A stretch of 64,000 nucleotides of DNA from Echinicola soli (GCF_006575665.1 NZ_CP041253.1:1927501-1991500); one strand, 5' to 3'; positions 46,651 to 56,218 are shown, counted from the stretch's first letter. Translations and numbers: made by a program. The notes: generated by a model from the letters alone, not told the origin.

Positions 46651-47745
46651 ATGACAAAAGAAGGAAAGCTAAGGTTAGGGATTTTGGGCCTAGGGGAAGG
46701 GCGGAGCACCATATCTGCAGCCCTGAACAGCCAAAAAATCCAGTTGGTACAGATCTGTGACCGCAACGAGGAACTGTGCAAGCAGCGGGCCAAGGAATTT
46801 GATTTTCCGCATTTCACTACACGGTATGAAGACATGCTGGAAAATCCCGAAATCGATGCGGTTGGGATATATACCCCGGACAAGTTGCACGCCACCCATA
46901 TCAAAATGGCCATGGAGCATGGCAAACATGTGGTTTGTACCAAGCCTTTGCTGGATGATCTTAAAGACGCCAAAGCATTGATTGAGCTGCAAGCGAAAAC
47001 CGGTAAGCGTCTTTTTGTAGGGCAAAGCAGTCGGTTTTTTGAGCCCATGAAGCGGCAGCGGGCAGATTTTAAGAAGGGTCTTATCGGTGAATTGATCACC
47101 GTGGAGGCGTATTACCATGCGGATCATCGCTGGTTTTTGGAAAAGCCTTGGGCTTTGGAACCGGCTTTTAAGTGGCTATACGGCGGGTTGAGCCACCCGG
47201 TGGACTTTATTCGATGGTATTTGCCGGAGATCGAGGAAGTGATGGGCTATGGCATGCTCAGTACCAATGGCCAACATGGAGGATTGAAAAATCCAGATAC
47301 GATGCACTTTATCTATAAGGCCAAGGACGGCCGAATCGCAAGGGTATCGGGAGCCTATACTGGGCCTGTGCAGCCAGCATTGAGGGACAGTGAAATGAGC
47401 TGTATCCTGCGAGGCACCGAGGGCAGCAGCCAGGGAGATTACATGGAATTGCGTTATGCGATCACAGACAATACGGGTGAGGAGCAGGTAGTGACCTGGG
47501 AGCACAAGTCCAAGCACTATTTCCGCTTTGAGGGGAAAAGCCACCATGCCGGGGAATACAATAATTACCTGGAGCACTTTGCCGACAGCATCAACTATGA
47601 CTTTGTGGCCTATCCAGATCTGACAGAAGGCATTGGCACCATCGCTCTGCTAAAAACCATGGAGAAAAGCCTGAACACTGGCAAACCTGAAAAAGTGGCC
47701 GATGTCATTGCTGAATTTGGTCTGGGAAAATACCTGAAGAAATAG
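46651..47745 (+). CDS. Gfo/Idh/MocA-family oxidoreductase
   Basis: A 364-residue cytoplasmic NAD(P)-dependent sugar or cyclitol dehydrogenase-like protein. The Rossmann start is LGILGLGEGRST (9-20), an unusual variant of GxGxxG. DAVGIYTPDKLHATH (69-83) and VVCTKPLLDD (94-103) are in place; the family's EKP reads TKP. The C-terminal domain carries LYGGLSHPVDFIRWYLPE, with the conserved His near the active site. Neighbours are a dioxygenase and a transporter, so the three may form one catabolic unit. Substrate unknown. Confidence 0.88.
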   Translation: MTKEGKLRLGILGLGEGRSTISAALNSQKIQLVQICDRNEELCKQRAKEFDFPHFTTRYEDMLENPEIDAVGIYTPDKLHATHIKMAMEHGKHVVCTKPLLDDLKDAKALIELQAKTGKRLFVGQSSRFFEPMKRQRADFKKGLIGELITVEAYYHADHRWFLEKPWALEPAFKWLYGGLSHPVDFIRWYLPEIEEVMGYGMLSTNGQHGGLKNPDTMHFIYKAKDGRIARVSGAYTGPVQPALRDSEMSCILRGTEGSSQGDYMELRYAITDNTGEEQVVTWEHKSKHYFRFEGKSHHAGEYNNYLEHFADSINYDFVAYPDLTEGIGTIALLKTMEKSLNTGKPEKVADVIAEFGLGKYLKK

Positions 47746-48069
47746 GTGAGATGTTATTCCGAGGAATAGCCTGTCCCGATACATCGGGAAGGAATCTCCT
47801 TTTGATATCGTTTCAGCTTAATAAAGATGCTTCCTTTCGTCAGCATGGCATAACACCTGTCATCTCGCCGCGGTGAGGGAATCTCATACGGATTTACGGA
47901 AAAAGATCCTTTCGCCTGTGGCGAATGACAAGCGGTTTGGATGGATGAAACCGCTTCAAATAGTGAAGAAGTAAGCGTGAATAATGTCAACAAGATTCAG
48001 AACGTGATGAAATGTCTTGAATCTCAATACTCACTACTAAAATTAACAACCATTTAACCAATTACAACC
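47746..48069. repeat. 324-bp spacer with repeat remnants
   Basis: AGCCTGTCCCGATACATCGGGA (given here as AGCCTGTCCCGA and ATCGGGA, 47768-47789) is a member of the hairpin family also seen near 10600, 56230 and 59850. Further decayed repeat text (GGAATCTCC, CATCTCGCCGCGG) follows. The last 60 bases are AT-rich and lead to the dioxygenase start. No gene seen. Confidence 0.6.
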
Positions 48070-48822
48070 ATGAGCAAAATTTTATCAGACGAACAATTAA
48101 ACCAGTTTCAAGAGGAGGGGTTCTGTATTGTCAAAGATGTCATCCCCAAGGAATTATTAAAGCGACTACAGGAGGAGTGTCAGCGCTTTATGAAGGAAAA
48201 GGATGATGAAATGGACCGCAAGGGAGTGGAAGTAGACGAGATCAACCACAAGGGAAAGCGGTATTTTATCGCCCTTCGCTACAAAGATAGCGAAACCATG
48301 CAGGACCTGATCTTTGGTAAGCAGATGGAAGAGATTACCCGCAAAATCCTTGGAGATGACGTGTACCTCTTTTTAGAGCAGTTTGTCGTCAAAGCTGCGG
48401 ATAAAGGCATGACTTTCAGCTGGCATCAAGATTCGGGTTACCTTGATTTTGAGCACAAGCCATATTTGTCAGTTTGGTGCCCTCTTGATGATGTCACAGA
48501 AGAGAATGGCACAGTTTACCTGCTGCCTTACAAGGATGCCGGTACCAAAAACAGAATTGACCATGAGCTACAAGAAGGAACCAATGATAAGGTGGGTTAT
48601 TTTGGAGACAATCCAGGCGTGCCGGCCATCCTGAATGCAGGAGATGTAGCACTGTTTTCCAGCACCTGCTTCCACCGCAGCGGTTCCAATAAGACAGGGA
48701 AATCCAGAAGGGTGCTTTTGATCCAATACTCTGCAGAACCTATTATGAAAGGAGAAAAGCCGCTTTACTGGGCAGATCCCTTTGTTATCAATGGCGAGCG
48801 AAAAAAGGAAGTGCCGGCATAA
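48070..48822 (+). CDS. Phytanoyl-CoA dioxygenase (PhyH) family protein
   Basis: A 250-residue Fe(II)/2-oxoglutarate oxygenase-like protein. The double-stranded beta-helix has the metal-binding HxD (His119, Asp121 in SWHQDSGY) and the distal His202 in CFHRSGSN. Basic residues in KSRRVLLIQY (about 212-221) probably bind 2-oxoglutarate. The opening EEGFCIVKDVIPKELL is typical of the family. It has no signal, so cytoplasmic. Its place between an oxidoreductase and an SSS symporter suggests oxidative handling of an imported small molecule, for example demethylation or hydroxylation; this is inference. Confidence 0.88.
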   Translation: MSKILSDEQLNQFQEEGFCIVKDVIPKELLKRLQEECQRFMKEKDDEMDRKGVEVDEINHKGKRYFIALRYKDSETMQDLIFGKQMEEITRKILGDDVYLFLEQFVVKAADKGMTFSWHQDSGYLDFEHKPYLSVWCPLDDVTEENGTVYLLPYKDAGTKNRIDHELQEGTNDKVGYFGDNPGVPAILNAGDVALFSSTCFHRSGSNKTGKSRRVLLIQYSAEPIMKGEKPLYWADPFVINGERKKEVPA

Positions 48823-48833
48823 AATACTAAAAG

Positions 48834-48914
48834 CGTCATTGCGAGGAAGAATGACGAAGCAATCTCATCTAAAGAAGACGAGATTGTTTCCTCTCTGCGG
48901 TCATCGCAATGACG
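48834..48914. repeat. Palindromic dispersed repeat, CGTCATTGCGAG family
   Basis: CGTCATTGCGAGGAAGAATG at the left and CATCGCAATGACG at the right are near-complete inverted arms; the inner AAGCAATCTC and GAGATTGTTTC also pair. It fills most of the 123 bases between the dioxygenase and the symporter start. It could fold as a long hairpin in the mRNA. Confidence 0.75.
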
Positions 48915-48945
48915 TTTATTGAACAATTACGACCCAACAATACCC

Positions 48946-50532
48946 ATGGAAATACATGAAATACTTCAACCGCTGGATTTTGCGGTGGTTGGTCTTTACT
49001 TGGTGACCCTGATAGGCATCGGCTATTGGGTGAGTTTTAAGAAAAAGCGAGATGCAAACGAAAACCTGTTTTTGGCCGGAAACTCTCTGGGATGGCCCAG
49101 CATCGGTTTTACCATGTGGGGCACTAACGTCGGCCCGTCCATGCTGATCGCCTCGGCGAGTATTGGCTATACCACAGGGGTGGTAGCGGGTAATTTTGCT
49201 TGGTATGCGTTTATCTTTATTTTCTTGCTGGCGGTGGTCTTTGCTCCACGGTATTTGGGGGCTCGGGTGCAGACCCTTCCGGAATTTATGGGCAAGCGCT
49301 TTGGCAATTCCACCCAGAATATCCTTGCTTGGTACACAATTGTAACGGTACTCATTAGCTGGTTATCCTTGACGCTGTTTGCAGGAGGGATTTTGATCCG
49401 TCAGATACTGGATTTGCCGCTTTGGCTTTCTGTGATTATCCTGATTCTTATTGCCGCTTTTTTTACGATTGCCGGAGGGCTCAAGGCCATTGCCTATACC
49501 AATGTGTTCCAGATGGTGCTGTTGATCGTTGTTTCATTAGTGCTGACCTTGACTGGATTGTACAAAGTAGGTGGTGTTGGAGAATTGATTGCGGCTACTC
49601 CTGGAGAATACTGGAACCTATTGTTGCCGGCGGATGATCCCAATTATCCGTGGATTGCCATTGCATTGGGATATCCAGTCATGGGGGTCTGGTTTTGGTG
49701 TACGGATCAGTCCATGGTACAGTCTGTCCTGGGCGCCAAAAACCTGAAGGCAGGTCAGCTGGGAGCCAATTTTACAGGCTGGCTAAAGATCTTGGATGTG
49801 GCTTTGTTTATCATCCCCGGGATCATTTGCTATGTCCTGTTTCCGGATCTTGACAATCCCGATGAAGCGTATATGACCATGGTGACCAAGCTATTTCCTG
49901 TAGGGATGACCGGGTTGGTCATGGCGGTGTTGATCGCAGCATTGGTGAGCACGATTGATTCTGCACTGAATGCGCTGAGCACTGTTTTTACCATGGATAT
50001 TTATGTAAAAAAGTACAAGCCCGAAGCCAGCCAAAAGCAGATCGTGACGATCGGCAGGGTGGTGACCGTTTTGGGAGCTGTCATTGCTATTTTCCTGACC
50101 TTGGCCATTGACAGCATCAAAGGGCTCAATCTCTTTGATGTGTTCCAGTCCATCCTGGGATTCATTGCCCCGCCGATGTCGGTGGTATTTCTTTTTGGGG
50201 TGCTATGGAAGAAGACCACCACACGGGCAGCCAATACCGTTTTGCTCTTTGGAACCATCTTGAGTTTGGGGATTGGCGTCCTGTATCTCTGGGTGTTTCC
50301 TAATGCAGAGCATGCCTTTTGGCCGCATTTTCTGCTACTTTCATTTTATATTTTTGTGTTTTTGGCCGTATTGATTGTGGTGATCTCTTATGCCGAGCGA
50401 AACCGAAAAGATTTGCATGCAAGTACGTTGAATTACGGTGCGATCCCTAAGCTGCCCGGAACGGTAAAGTGGTTGTGGCTCGCCCTGATTGTCGTAATGG
50501 TGGTATTGTATGTGTTGTTTAACGGGAATTAG
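48946..50532 (+). CDS. Sodium:solute symporter (SSS family)
   Basis: A 528-residue inner-membrane transporter from ATG 48946 (the frame is open a little upstream from a TTG inside the repeat, which is not used). About 13-14 hydrophobic segments are visible. The first (LDFAVVGLYLVTLIGIGYWV) is followed by a Lys-rich loop (SFKKKRDANENLFLAGNSL), the SSS signature area GWPSIGFTMWGTNVGPSMLIA, and a sodium-site region VLIAALVSTIDSALNALSTVF. It resembles SGLT-type sugar symporters. It likely brings a pectin-derived monosaccharide or uronide into the cell for the neighbouring enzymes. Confidence 0.92.
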   Translation: MEIHEILQPLDFAVVGLYLVTLIGIGYWVSFKKKRDANENLFLAGNSLGWPSIGFTMWGTNVGPSMLIASASIGYTTGVVAGNFAWYAFIFIFLLAVVFAPRYLGARVQTLPEFMGKRFGNSTQNILAWYTIVTVLISWLSLTLFAGGILIRQILDLPLWLSVIILILIAAFFTIAGGLKAIAYTNVFQMVLLIVVSLVLTLTGLYKVGGVGELIAATPGEYWNLLLPADDPNYPWIAIALGYPVMGVWFWCTDQSMVQSVLGAKNLKAGQLGANFTGWLKILDVALFIIPGIICYVLFPDLDNPDEAYMTMVTKLFPVGMTGLVMAVLIAALVSTIDSALNALSTVFTMDIYVKKYKPEASQKQIVTIGRVVTVLGAVIAIFLTLAIDSIKGLNLFDVFQSILGFIAPPMSVVFLFGVLWKKTTTRAANTVLLFGTILSLGIGVLYLWVFPNAEHAFWPHFLLLSFYIFVFLAVLIVVISYAERNRKDLHASTLNYGAIPKLPGTVKWLWLALIVVMVVLYVLFNGN

Positions 50533-50834
50533 TATTAAGTTGCAAGATTTTAGACGTGAGATATGAGACTTGAGAGGAATGTACCGAGGGCTGTGCCCCG
50601 GTACGGGATATAGTCGAGCCTGTCTGCATCAGGTAGGCTTTTAGCTTGATATTAAGTACAAAGTACGAGGCACGAAGTAAGAAGACCGCGTTCCATCTAT
50701 GTCTCAAGTTTAACATCTTATTTTATAGCTCATTACTCACCACTCATAACTCAAGACTGAACAAAGCAGGAATGTACAGGATAAAGGTCTGCCGATATCC
50801 ATGCAGTTTTAAGAGAATTAACCTATAAGCCCAA
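50533..50834. repeat. Repeat-rich spacer after the symporter
   Basis: A post-stop element (GACGTGAGATATGAGACTTG near 50554-50573) is followed by a hairpin-like GTACCGAGGGCTGTGCCCCG and GAGCCTGTC...GGTAGGCTTTTA (50615-50644), which could terminate the symporter message. Then comes low-complexity text of the GTACAAAGTACGAGGCACG type. No gene seen. Confidence 0.5.
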
Positions 50835-50963
50835 ATGGTCAGAGTAGATTCATGGGGGAGCATATCAGTGGACTTGTTGACCGTCGTCAGTGGGCAATTT
50901 CCAGCATATCCCTTGGATGAAGAGATCATCGGAAATATTGCGGATAATTTGAAAATAAAATGA
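50835..50963 (+). CDS. Tiny ORF (42 aa) overlapping the GH78 start
   Basis: ATG at 50835 opens 42 codons (MVRVDSWGSISVDLLTVVSG... ADNLKIK) ending in TGA at 50961-50963, which overlaps the GH78 start as ATGA. The arrangement would allow translational coupling. Composition is protein-like, but no family is recognised. It may be a leader peptide, the tail of a degraded gene, or chance. Confidence 0.35.
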   Translation: MVRVDSWGSISVDLLTVVSGQFPAYPLDEEIIGNIADNLKIK

Positions 50964-53176
50964 CCACTCAGAAGAAAAACAATAAACCTCAGATGGAAAC
51001 CCGAAAATATACCATTCTCTTATTACTTTTTGTGATGTGCTTTGCTACTGTAAAGGCGCAGGAAAAAGCCCCTCAAGCCACTTGGATATGGTATCCAGGA
51101 GATTACGAGATTTGGCTGAGCAATAAAATGCAGGCCCGGAGAACTGAGCGGGGTGCTTTTTTGCCACCTTTGTGGCGGTATTACAGCCCTTATGCATTGG
51201 TGACCTTCAGAAAAGAATTTACGCTTCCTGCTGAAGATGAAATTTCCATCTTTACAGAAGGTCAGTTCAAACTTCAGATTGATGGAAAGCAGCAGCATGG
51301 ATCTTCACAAAAAGTAACCATTCCTGCTGGCAAACATAGCATTGTCATTAAAGTATATAACCAAGAACGTGTGCCCGCAGTGTTTATTCAGGGTGACCAT
51401 TTGGTGACAGATGAAAGCTGGAAGGTGACTTTTGAAGATAAGGAGTGGATTGATGAGACGGGAAAAGCTTCGGATCAGTCCGGGACCAACTGGGAAGCGG
51501 TAGGAACCTGGAATTTCAATACCCCCGATGATTTGCCCTCTGCGTTTAGGCTGGCCACCACACCACAATATGCCAAAGAAGTGACACCTGTAGGGGAGGG
51601 CGAATTGGTCGATTTTGGTAAAGAGACCTTTGGTTATATCCGATTCCATGGACTGAAGGGCGAAGGAAATGTCAATGTCTATTACGGGGAGTCGGAAGAA
51701 GAGGCCTTGGACAGTGCCTTTTGTGAAACCCTCGATTACCTGAGTTTTGATGGCCGTCAAGAAACTGAATATACGATCGAAAATTCCAAAGCCTTTCGCT
51801 ATGTGCAGGTGCAGCATGATCCAGGAGTGAGCTACGATTCTGTTTCGATGCTTTATGAATACTTGCCTGTGGAATACCGTGGAGAATGGAACAGTTCGGA
51901 TGAACTGTTGAATGAGATTTGGGATGTATCGGCTTATACCATGCATCTGAATACCCGCGAATTTTTTCTGGATGGCATCAAACGTGACCGTTGGATCTGG
52001 TCGGGGGATGCCTATCAGAGCTACCTGATGAATTACTACCTGTTCTTTGATAATGCTTCTGTTCGGAGAACACTGCTGGCATTGCGTGGCAAGGAGCCGG
52101 TTTCAAGTCATATGAACACCATTATGGACTATTCTTTTTACTGGTTTGTGGGGATATATGATTATTACCTGTATTCCGGTGATGAAGCATTTATCAAGAA
52201 CTTTTACCCTCGAATGGTAAGTATGATGGACTTTTGCCTGGAACGAAGGAATGAAAACGGTATGATGGAAGGCCTGCCGGGAGATTGGATTTTCATCGAC
52301 TGGGCTGATGGGCTGAGCAAGCAGGGAGAAGTGAGTTTTGAGCAGATGTTGCTGGCAAGAAGCCTGGAAGCCATGGCAGTAAGTGCGGAGATTGCCGGTG
52401 ATCAGGAAGGGCATGAGAAATACCAAAAACTTGCAGATGAAATGAAAGCCAAGCTGTTTGAAGTGTTTTGGTCGGAAGACCGGCAGGCGATCATGCACCA
52501 GCGCGTCGATGGTAAAGTGCTCGATAATGTCACCCGCTATGCCAATATGTTCGGGATATTCTTTGATTACTTTTCCAATGACCAAAAGCAGTCCGTCAAA
52601 CAGTCGGTTTTGCTGAACGACAATGTCCAAAAAATTACCACACCCTACATGCGGTTTTATGAGCTGGAAGCACTATGTGCCATGGGTGAGCAGGAATTTG
52701 TGCTGGATGAAATCAGGGATTACTGGGGGGGAATGCTGGATCTTGGGGCCACTTCTTTTTGGGAAAAATATGATCCGGGCGAATCCGGTGCCGAGCACTT
52801 GGCCATGTATGGAAGACCTTATGGTAAGAGCCTTTGCCATGCTTGGGGAGCCAGTCCTATTTACCTGTTTGGAAAATACTATTTGGGTGTAAAGCCCCTT
52901 TCGGCAGGCTATGAAACCTATGAAATCAGTCCTGTGCTGGGAGGTTTGGAATGGATGGAAGGGAAAGTGCCTACACCTGATGGTGATATTTCCGTGTATT
53001 GCTCCACCAAAGAGATCAAGGTCTCTGCTGATCATGGACAGGGCATCCTGAAGTTTAAAAGTAAGTCCAAACCGAAAACTGACCACGGTCAGATCAAGGC
53101 TTTGGGCAATGATGAATATGAATTGGTGATAGCCGCAGGGAAAGAATATATGGTGAAATATAAGGCGGTGAAGTAG
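50960..53176 (+). CDS. Alpha-L-rhamnosidase-like enzyme, GH78
   Basis: A 738-residue secreted GH78 protein (signal to about residue 33, VKAQ; a second ATG at 50993 would shorten the n-region). N-terminal beta domains (35-300) precede the alpha/alpha barrel. The GH78 acid motif reads REFFLDGIKRDRWIWSGDAYQ in two parts: FFLDGIKRDR (335-344) and WIWSGDAYQ (345-353). Asp338 and Asp350 are conserved, while the position usually Glu is Asp343. GATSFWEKYDPGES near 600 supplies the second carboxylate. A C-terminal beta-sandwich follows. It would release rhamnose ends from pectin side chains or RG fragments. Confidence 0.88.
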   Translation: MTTQKKNNKPQMETRKYTILLLLFVMCFATVKAQEKAPQATWIWYPGDYEIWLSNKMQARRTERGAFLPPLWRYYSPYALVTFRKEFTLPAEDEISIFTEGQFKLQIDGKQQHGSSQKVTIPAGKHSIVIKVYNQERVPAVFIQGDHLVTDESWKVTFEDKEWIDETGKASDQSGTNWEAVGTWNFNTPDDLPSAFRLATTPQYAKEVTPVGEGELVDFGKETFGYIRFHGLKGEGNVNVYYGESEEEALDSAFCETLDYLSFDGRQETEYTIENSKAFRYVQVQHDPGVSYDSVSMLYEYLPVEYRGEWNSSDELLNEIWDVSAYTMHLNTREFFLDGIKRDRWIWSGDAYQSYLMNYYLFFDNASVRRTLLALRGKEPVSSHMNTIMDYSFYWFVGIYDYYLYSGDEAFIKNFYPRMVSMMDFCLERRNENGMMEGLPGDWIFIDWADGLSKQGEVSFEQMLLARSLEAMAVSAEIAGDQEGHEKYQKLADEMKAKLFEVFWSEDRQAIMHQRVDGKVLDNVTRYANMFGIFFDYFSNDQKQSVKQSVLLNDNVQKITTPYMRFYELEALCAMGEQEFVLDEIRDYWGGMLDLGATSFWEKYDPGESGAEHLAMYGRPYGKSLCHAWGASPIYLFGKYYLGVKPLSAGYETYEISPVLGGLEWMEGKVPTPDGDISVYCSTKEIKVSADHGQGILKFKSKSKPKTDHGQIKALGNDEYELVIAAGKEYMVKYKAVK

Positions 53177-53324
53177 TCCACGGATTTCGGGAACCGTCAT
53201 TGTGAACATTGCGGTAGTGGAGTGAGGAGATTCCATCTTCGATAGATAAGATTGCTTCGTTCCGGAAAGCGATACGGGACAGGCTGTGGACAATAAGACA
53301 TGAAATAAAAAGAATAAAAACATA

Positions 53325-56177
53325 ATGATCAGATCAAGACGTATCAATAAGCTGTTTTTGGGACTGGTATCCATTTTTGCGATGTCAGGATTGAAAGCAC
53401 AGGAAACGGAAACCCAATACCTGTCCGGCAAGGGCTATCAGGATACCAAAGAATGGGAATTTAAGATTTCCGGAGGAAGAAACAGTGGTGAGTGGAGCAC
53501 GATCAGTGTGCCCTCTGTCTGGGAGCAAGAGGGTTTTGGGAAGTACCAGTATGGGATTAAATTTTACGGTAAGCCGTTTCCGGATGGGATTGCCGATGAA
53601 GTAGGCCAGTACAAATACACCTTTGACGTTCCCCGGGAATGGGAAAACAAGATCGTCAGAGTTGTTTTCGATGGCTCCATGACCGATACGGAAGTAAAGA
53701 TCAACGGCCGGTCGGCAGGAGATAAACACCAAGGGGCATTTTATCGCTTCAAATACGATATTACAGACCTGCTGAAGTACGGAAAAGAGAATTTGCTGGA
53801 AGTTACAGTGAGCAAGGAATCCACAAATGCCAGTGTCAACCTGGCGGAGCGGAGGGCCGATTACTGGAATTTCGGCGGGATTTTCCGTCCGGTATTTTTG
53901 GAAGCTTTTCCGGCCAAATTCATTGATCGTACCGCGATAGACGCACAGGCAGATGGTGATTTCAGAGCAGAAGTCTTTTTGGGCAATGCCAGCTCAGAGG
54001 ATATGAGAGTGGTGGCCCAAGTGACCGATGAGCAGGGAAAGGAAGTAGGGAAACCATTGGCGTCGAGTTTTACCGTAGGTGGCGATAAAGCCGTACTTAA
54101 AGGCCGTTTTGGAGATGTCAATCTCTGGACAGCTGAGACGCCAAACCTTTATCATATCCAATTTTCACTTTTTGATGGGGATGAGCTGGTGCACCAGACC
54201 GATGACCGTTTTGGTTTTCGCACCATTGAGTTGAAAGCCAGTGATGGCATTTATATCAATGGCCAGCGGGTGTTGATGAAGGGGGTGAACAAGCACAGCT
54301 TCTGGCCCGAATCAGGAAGGACATTGAACAAGGAACTCAATTATGCCGATGCCAGGCTGATCAAGGAAATGAACATGAATTCGGTGAGGCTTTCCCACTA
54401 TCCATCCGATCCTGAGTTTTTGGATGCCTGTGATGAACTGGGTCTTTATGTGCTGCATGAGCTGGGCGGTTGGCATGGCCACTATGATGAGGCAATCGGG
54501 ATGAAATTGGTAGAATCCTTGGTGACACGTGATGTAAACCATCCAAGTGTGATCTTCTGGGACAATGGCAACGAAGGTGGCTGGAATACTGCTCTGGATG
54601 ATGAGTTTGCCAAATGGGATCCTCAAAACCGTCCTGTGCTGCATCCGCAGCAATTGCTCAGTGGTGTGGAGACGATGCACTATCGCTCCTATGGCGAGAC
54701 GGAGGAATACTTCAGAGGTGACTATATCTTTATGCCGACGGAATTTTTACACGGTCTGTACGATGGCGGGCATGGTGCTGGCCTGTATGATTATTGGGAA
54801 ATGATGCGCAAACATCCCCGAAGTGGTGGTGGTTTTCTATGGGTTTTTGCTGATGAGGGGATTGCCCGTACCGATCAGGATGGCCGTATCGATAATCAAG
54901 GCAACTTCGGAGCTGATGGCATTGTAGGGCCACACCATGAAAAAGAAGGTAGTTTCTTTACCATCAAGGAAGTCTGGTCACCAGTGATGGTGATGCACGA
55001 AGATCTATTGACGAGTGACTTTGATGGCGTTTTTGAAGTAGAAAACAGGTATGATTTCACCAATTTGAATGCCTGTACTTTCCAATGGTCCCTAGCGGAA
55101 TTTTATGACCTGGAAGCAGGAAAAAGTGGACATAAGGTAACCAAATCTGGTGAAATGAAAGGCCCTGATGTGGCACCACATGAAGCGGGGAACTTGTCCA
55201 TACCATTGCCGGCAAATTGGCAAGAGTCTGATGTGCTTTACCTAACCGCAAAGGATCCAGAAGGCAAGGAGCTTTGGACCTGGCATTTCACTTGGGATAA
55301 ACCGCGTCAATATTTACAGGCCGGTTCAGGAGCAGTGGACCTGCAAGAGACTTCGTCAGGCTATGTGGTGACTTCGGGGAATTTGGAAATGGAGATTAGC
55401 AAAGAAAATGGACAAATAACCTCTGTTAAAGCTGCTGGTAAACGCATTTCTTTTGGGGGAGGACCACGATTTGTGGCTGCTAGAAGAGGTGACAGGACCC
55501 TGGATGGGACTATAAATCCGGACTTCGAAAAAGGAATGGACAGGATTTACAAAGAATTGGATTTGGAGCAAGAATTCAGGGGGATTACAGCAAAAAAAGA
55601 AGGGGGAAATGTGGTGGTTAAGGCACATTATTTTGGGCCGCTTCAGGAAGTGACCTGGTCAGTTCAGCCAGGCGGGTTGGTGCAGTTGGATTATGTTTAT
55701 GAATACAATGGTGTCGTGGAATTGATGGGCGTGTCGTTTGATTATCCTGAGGACAAAGTAAAAGCGATCCGTTGGCTTGGAGAAGGGCCTTACCGTGTTT
55801 GGCAAAACCGTGTCCACGGTACCACACTGGATATCTGGGGGAACGATTATAACGACCCGATTCCCGGAGAATCTTTTGTCTACCCCGAGTTCAAAGGTTA
55901 CTTTCATGATTGGCATTGGATGGCATTGCAGACTGAGGAAGGAGAGATCTTAATGGCCAATGACCAGCCGGATAATTACCTGGGCGTGTTTACTCCCAGG
56001 GATGGAAGGGATGCCCTTTTGTACACCCTGCCGCAGACGGGATTGGCCGTTTTCAATGTGATTCCCGGTGTCAGAAATAAGGTGAATGCCACCGACCTGG
56101 TAGGTCCTTCCTCCCAGCCACAATGGGTGAGCGGGCCGAAGGAAGGCAGGGTTTATTTTAAATTTAAGGCAAATTGA
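53325..56177 (+). CDS. GH2 family beta-galactosidase-like enzyme
   Basis: A 950-residue secreted GH2 (signal to about residue 25, LKAQ). Jelly-roll domain with VPSVWEQEGFGKYQYG; Ig-like domain; barrel with KGVNKHSFWPESGRTL, VRLSHYPSDPEFLDACDELG, acid/base Glu417 in GNEGGWNT and candidate nucleophile Glu473 in PTEFLHGL. The C-terminal part (about 680-945) is a Bgal_small_N-like beta-sandwich (VDLQETSSGYVVTSGNLEMEI; EGPYRVWQNRVHGT), as in LacZ-type enzymes. It differs clearly from the two GH2 genes at 23861 and 27826, suggesting a different linkage specificity. Confidence 0.9.
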   Translation: MIRSRRINKLFLGLVSIFAMSGLKAQETETQYLSGKGYQDTKEWEFKISGGRNSGEWSTISVPSVWEQEGFGKYQYGIKFYGKPFPDGIADEVGQYKYTFDVPREWENKIVRVVFDGSMTDTEVKINGRSAGDKHQGAFYRFKYDITDLLKYGKENLLEVTVSKESTNASVNLAERRADYWNFGGIFRPVFLEAFPAKFIDRTAIDAQADGDFRAEVFLGNASSEDMRVVAQVTDEQGKEVGKPLASSFTVGGDKAVLKGRFGDVNLWTAETPNLYHIQFSLFDGDELVHQTDDRFGFRTIELKASDGIYINGQRVLMKGVNKHSFWPESGRTLNKELNYADARLIKEMNMNSVRLSHYPSDPEFLDACDELGLYVLHELGGWHGHYDEAIGMKLVESLVTRDVNHPSVIFWDNGNEGGWNTALDDEFAKWDPQNRPVLHPQQLLSGVETMHYRSYGETEEYFRGDYIFMPTEFLHGLYDGGHGAGLYDYWEMMRKHPRSGGGFLWVFADEGIARTDQDGRIDNQGNFGADGIVGPHHEKEGSFFTIKEVWSPVMVMHEDLLTSDFDGVFEVENRYDFTNLNACTFQWSLAEFYDLEAGKSGHKVTKSGEMKGPDVAPHEAGNLSIPLPANWQESDVLYLTAKDPEGKELWTWHFTWDKPRQYLQAGSGAVDLQETSSGYVVTSGNLEMEISKENGQITSVKAAGKRISFGGGPRFVAARRGDRTLDGTINPDFEKGMDRIYKELDLEQEFRGITAKKEGGNVVVKAHYFGPLQEVTWSVQPGGLVQLDYVYEYNGVVELMGVSFDYPEDKVKAIRWLGEGPYRVWQNRVHGTTLDIWGNDYNDPIPGESFVYPEFKGYFHDWHWMALQTEEGEILMANDQPDNYLGVFTPRDGRDALLYTLPQTGLAVFNVIPGVRNKVNATDLVGPSSQPQWVSGPKEGRVYFKFKAN

Positions 56178-56183
56178 TCGCAG

Positions 56184-56218
56184 CCCTTAATTGGGAGTCA
56201 GAGACTCCCAATTAAGGG
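56184..56218 (+). terminator. Strong hairpin, 15-bp perfect stem
   Basis: CCCTTAATTGGGAGT (56184-56198) pairs perfectly with ACTCCCAATTAAGGG (56204-56218), loop CAGAG. It begins 7 bases after the GH2 stop. Only TT follows, so it is a terminator-like or mRNA-stabilising hairpin. Further repeat hairpins follow to about 56310 (GCCTGTCCCGACTATCGGGA; GTCCCGC...GCGGGAC). Confidence 0.6.

Noticed and set aside
46500..46760. 86-codon + strand frame before the Gfo gene
   Set aside because: Built from palindromic repeats and overlaps the true Gfo start.
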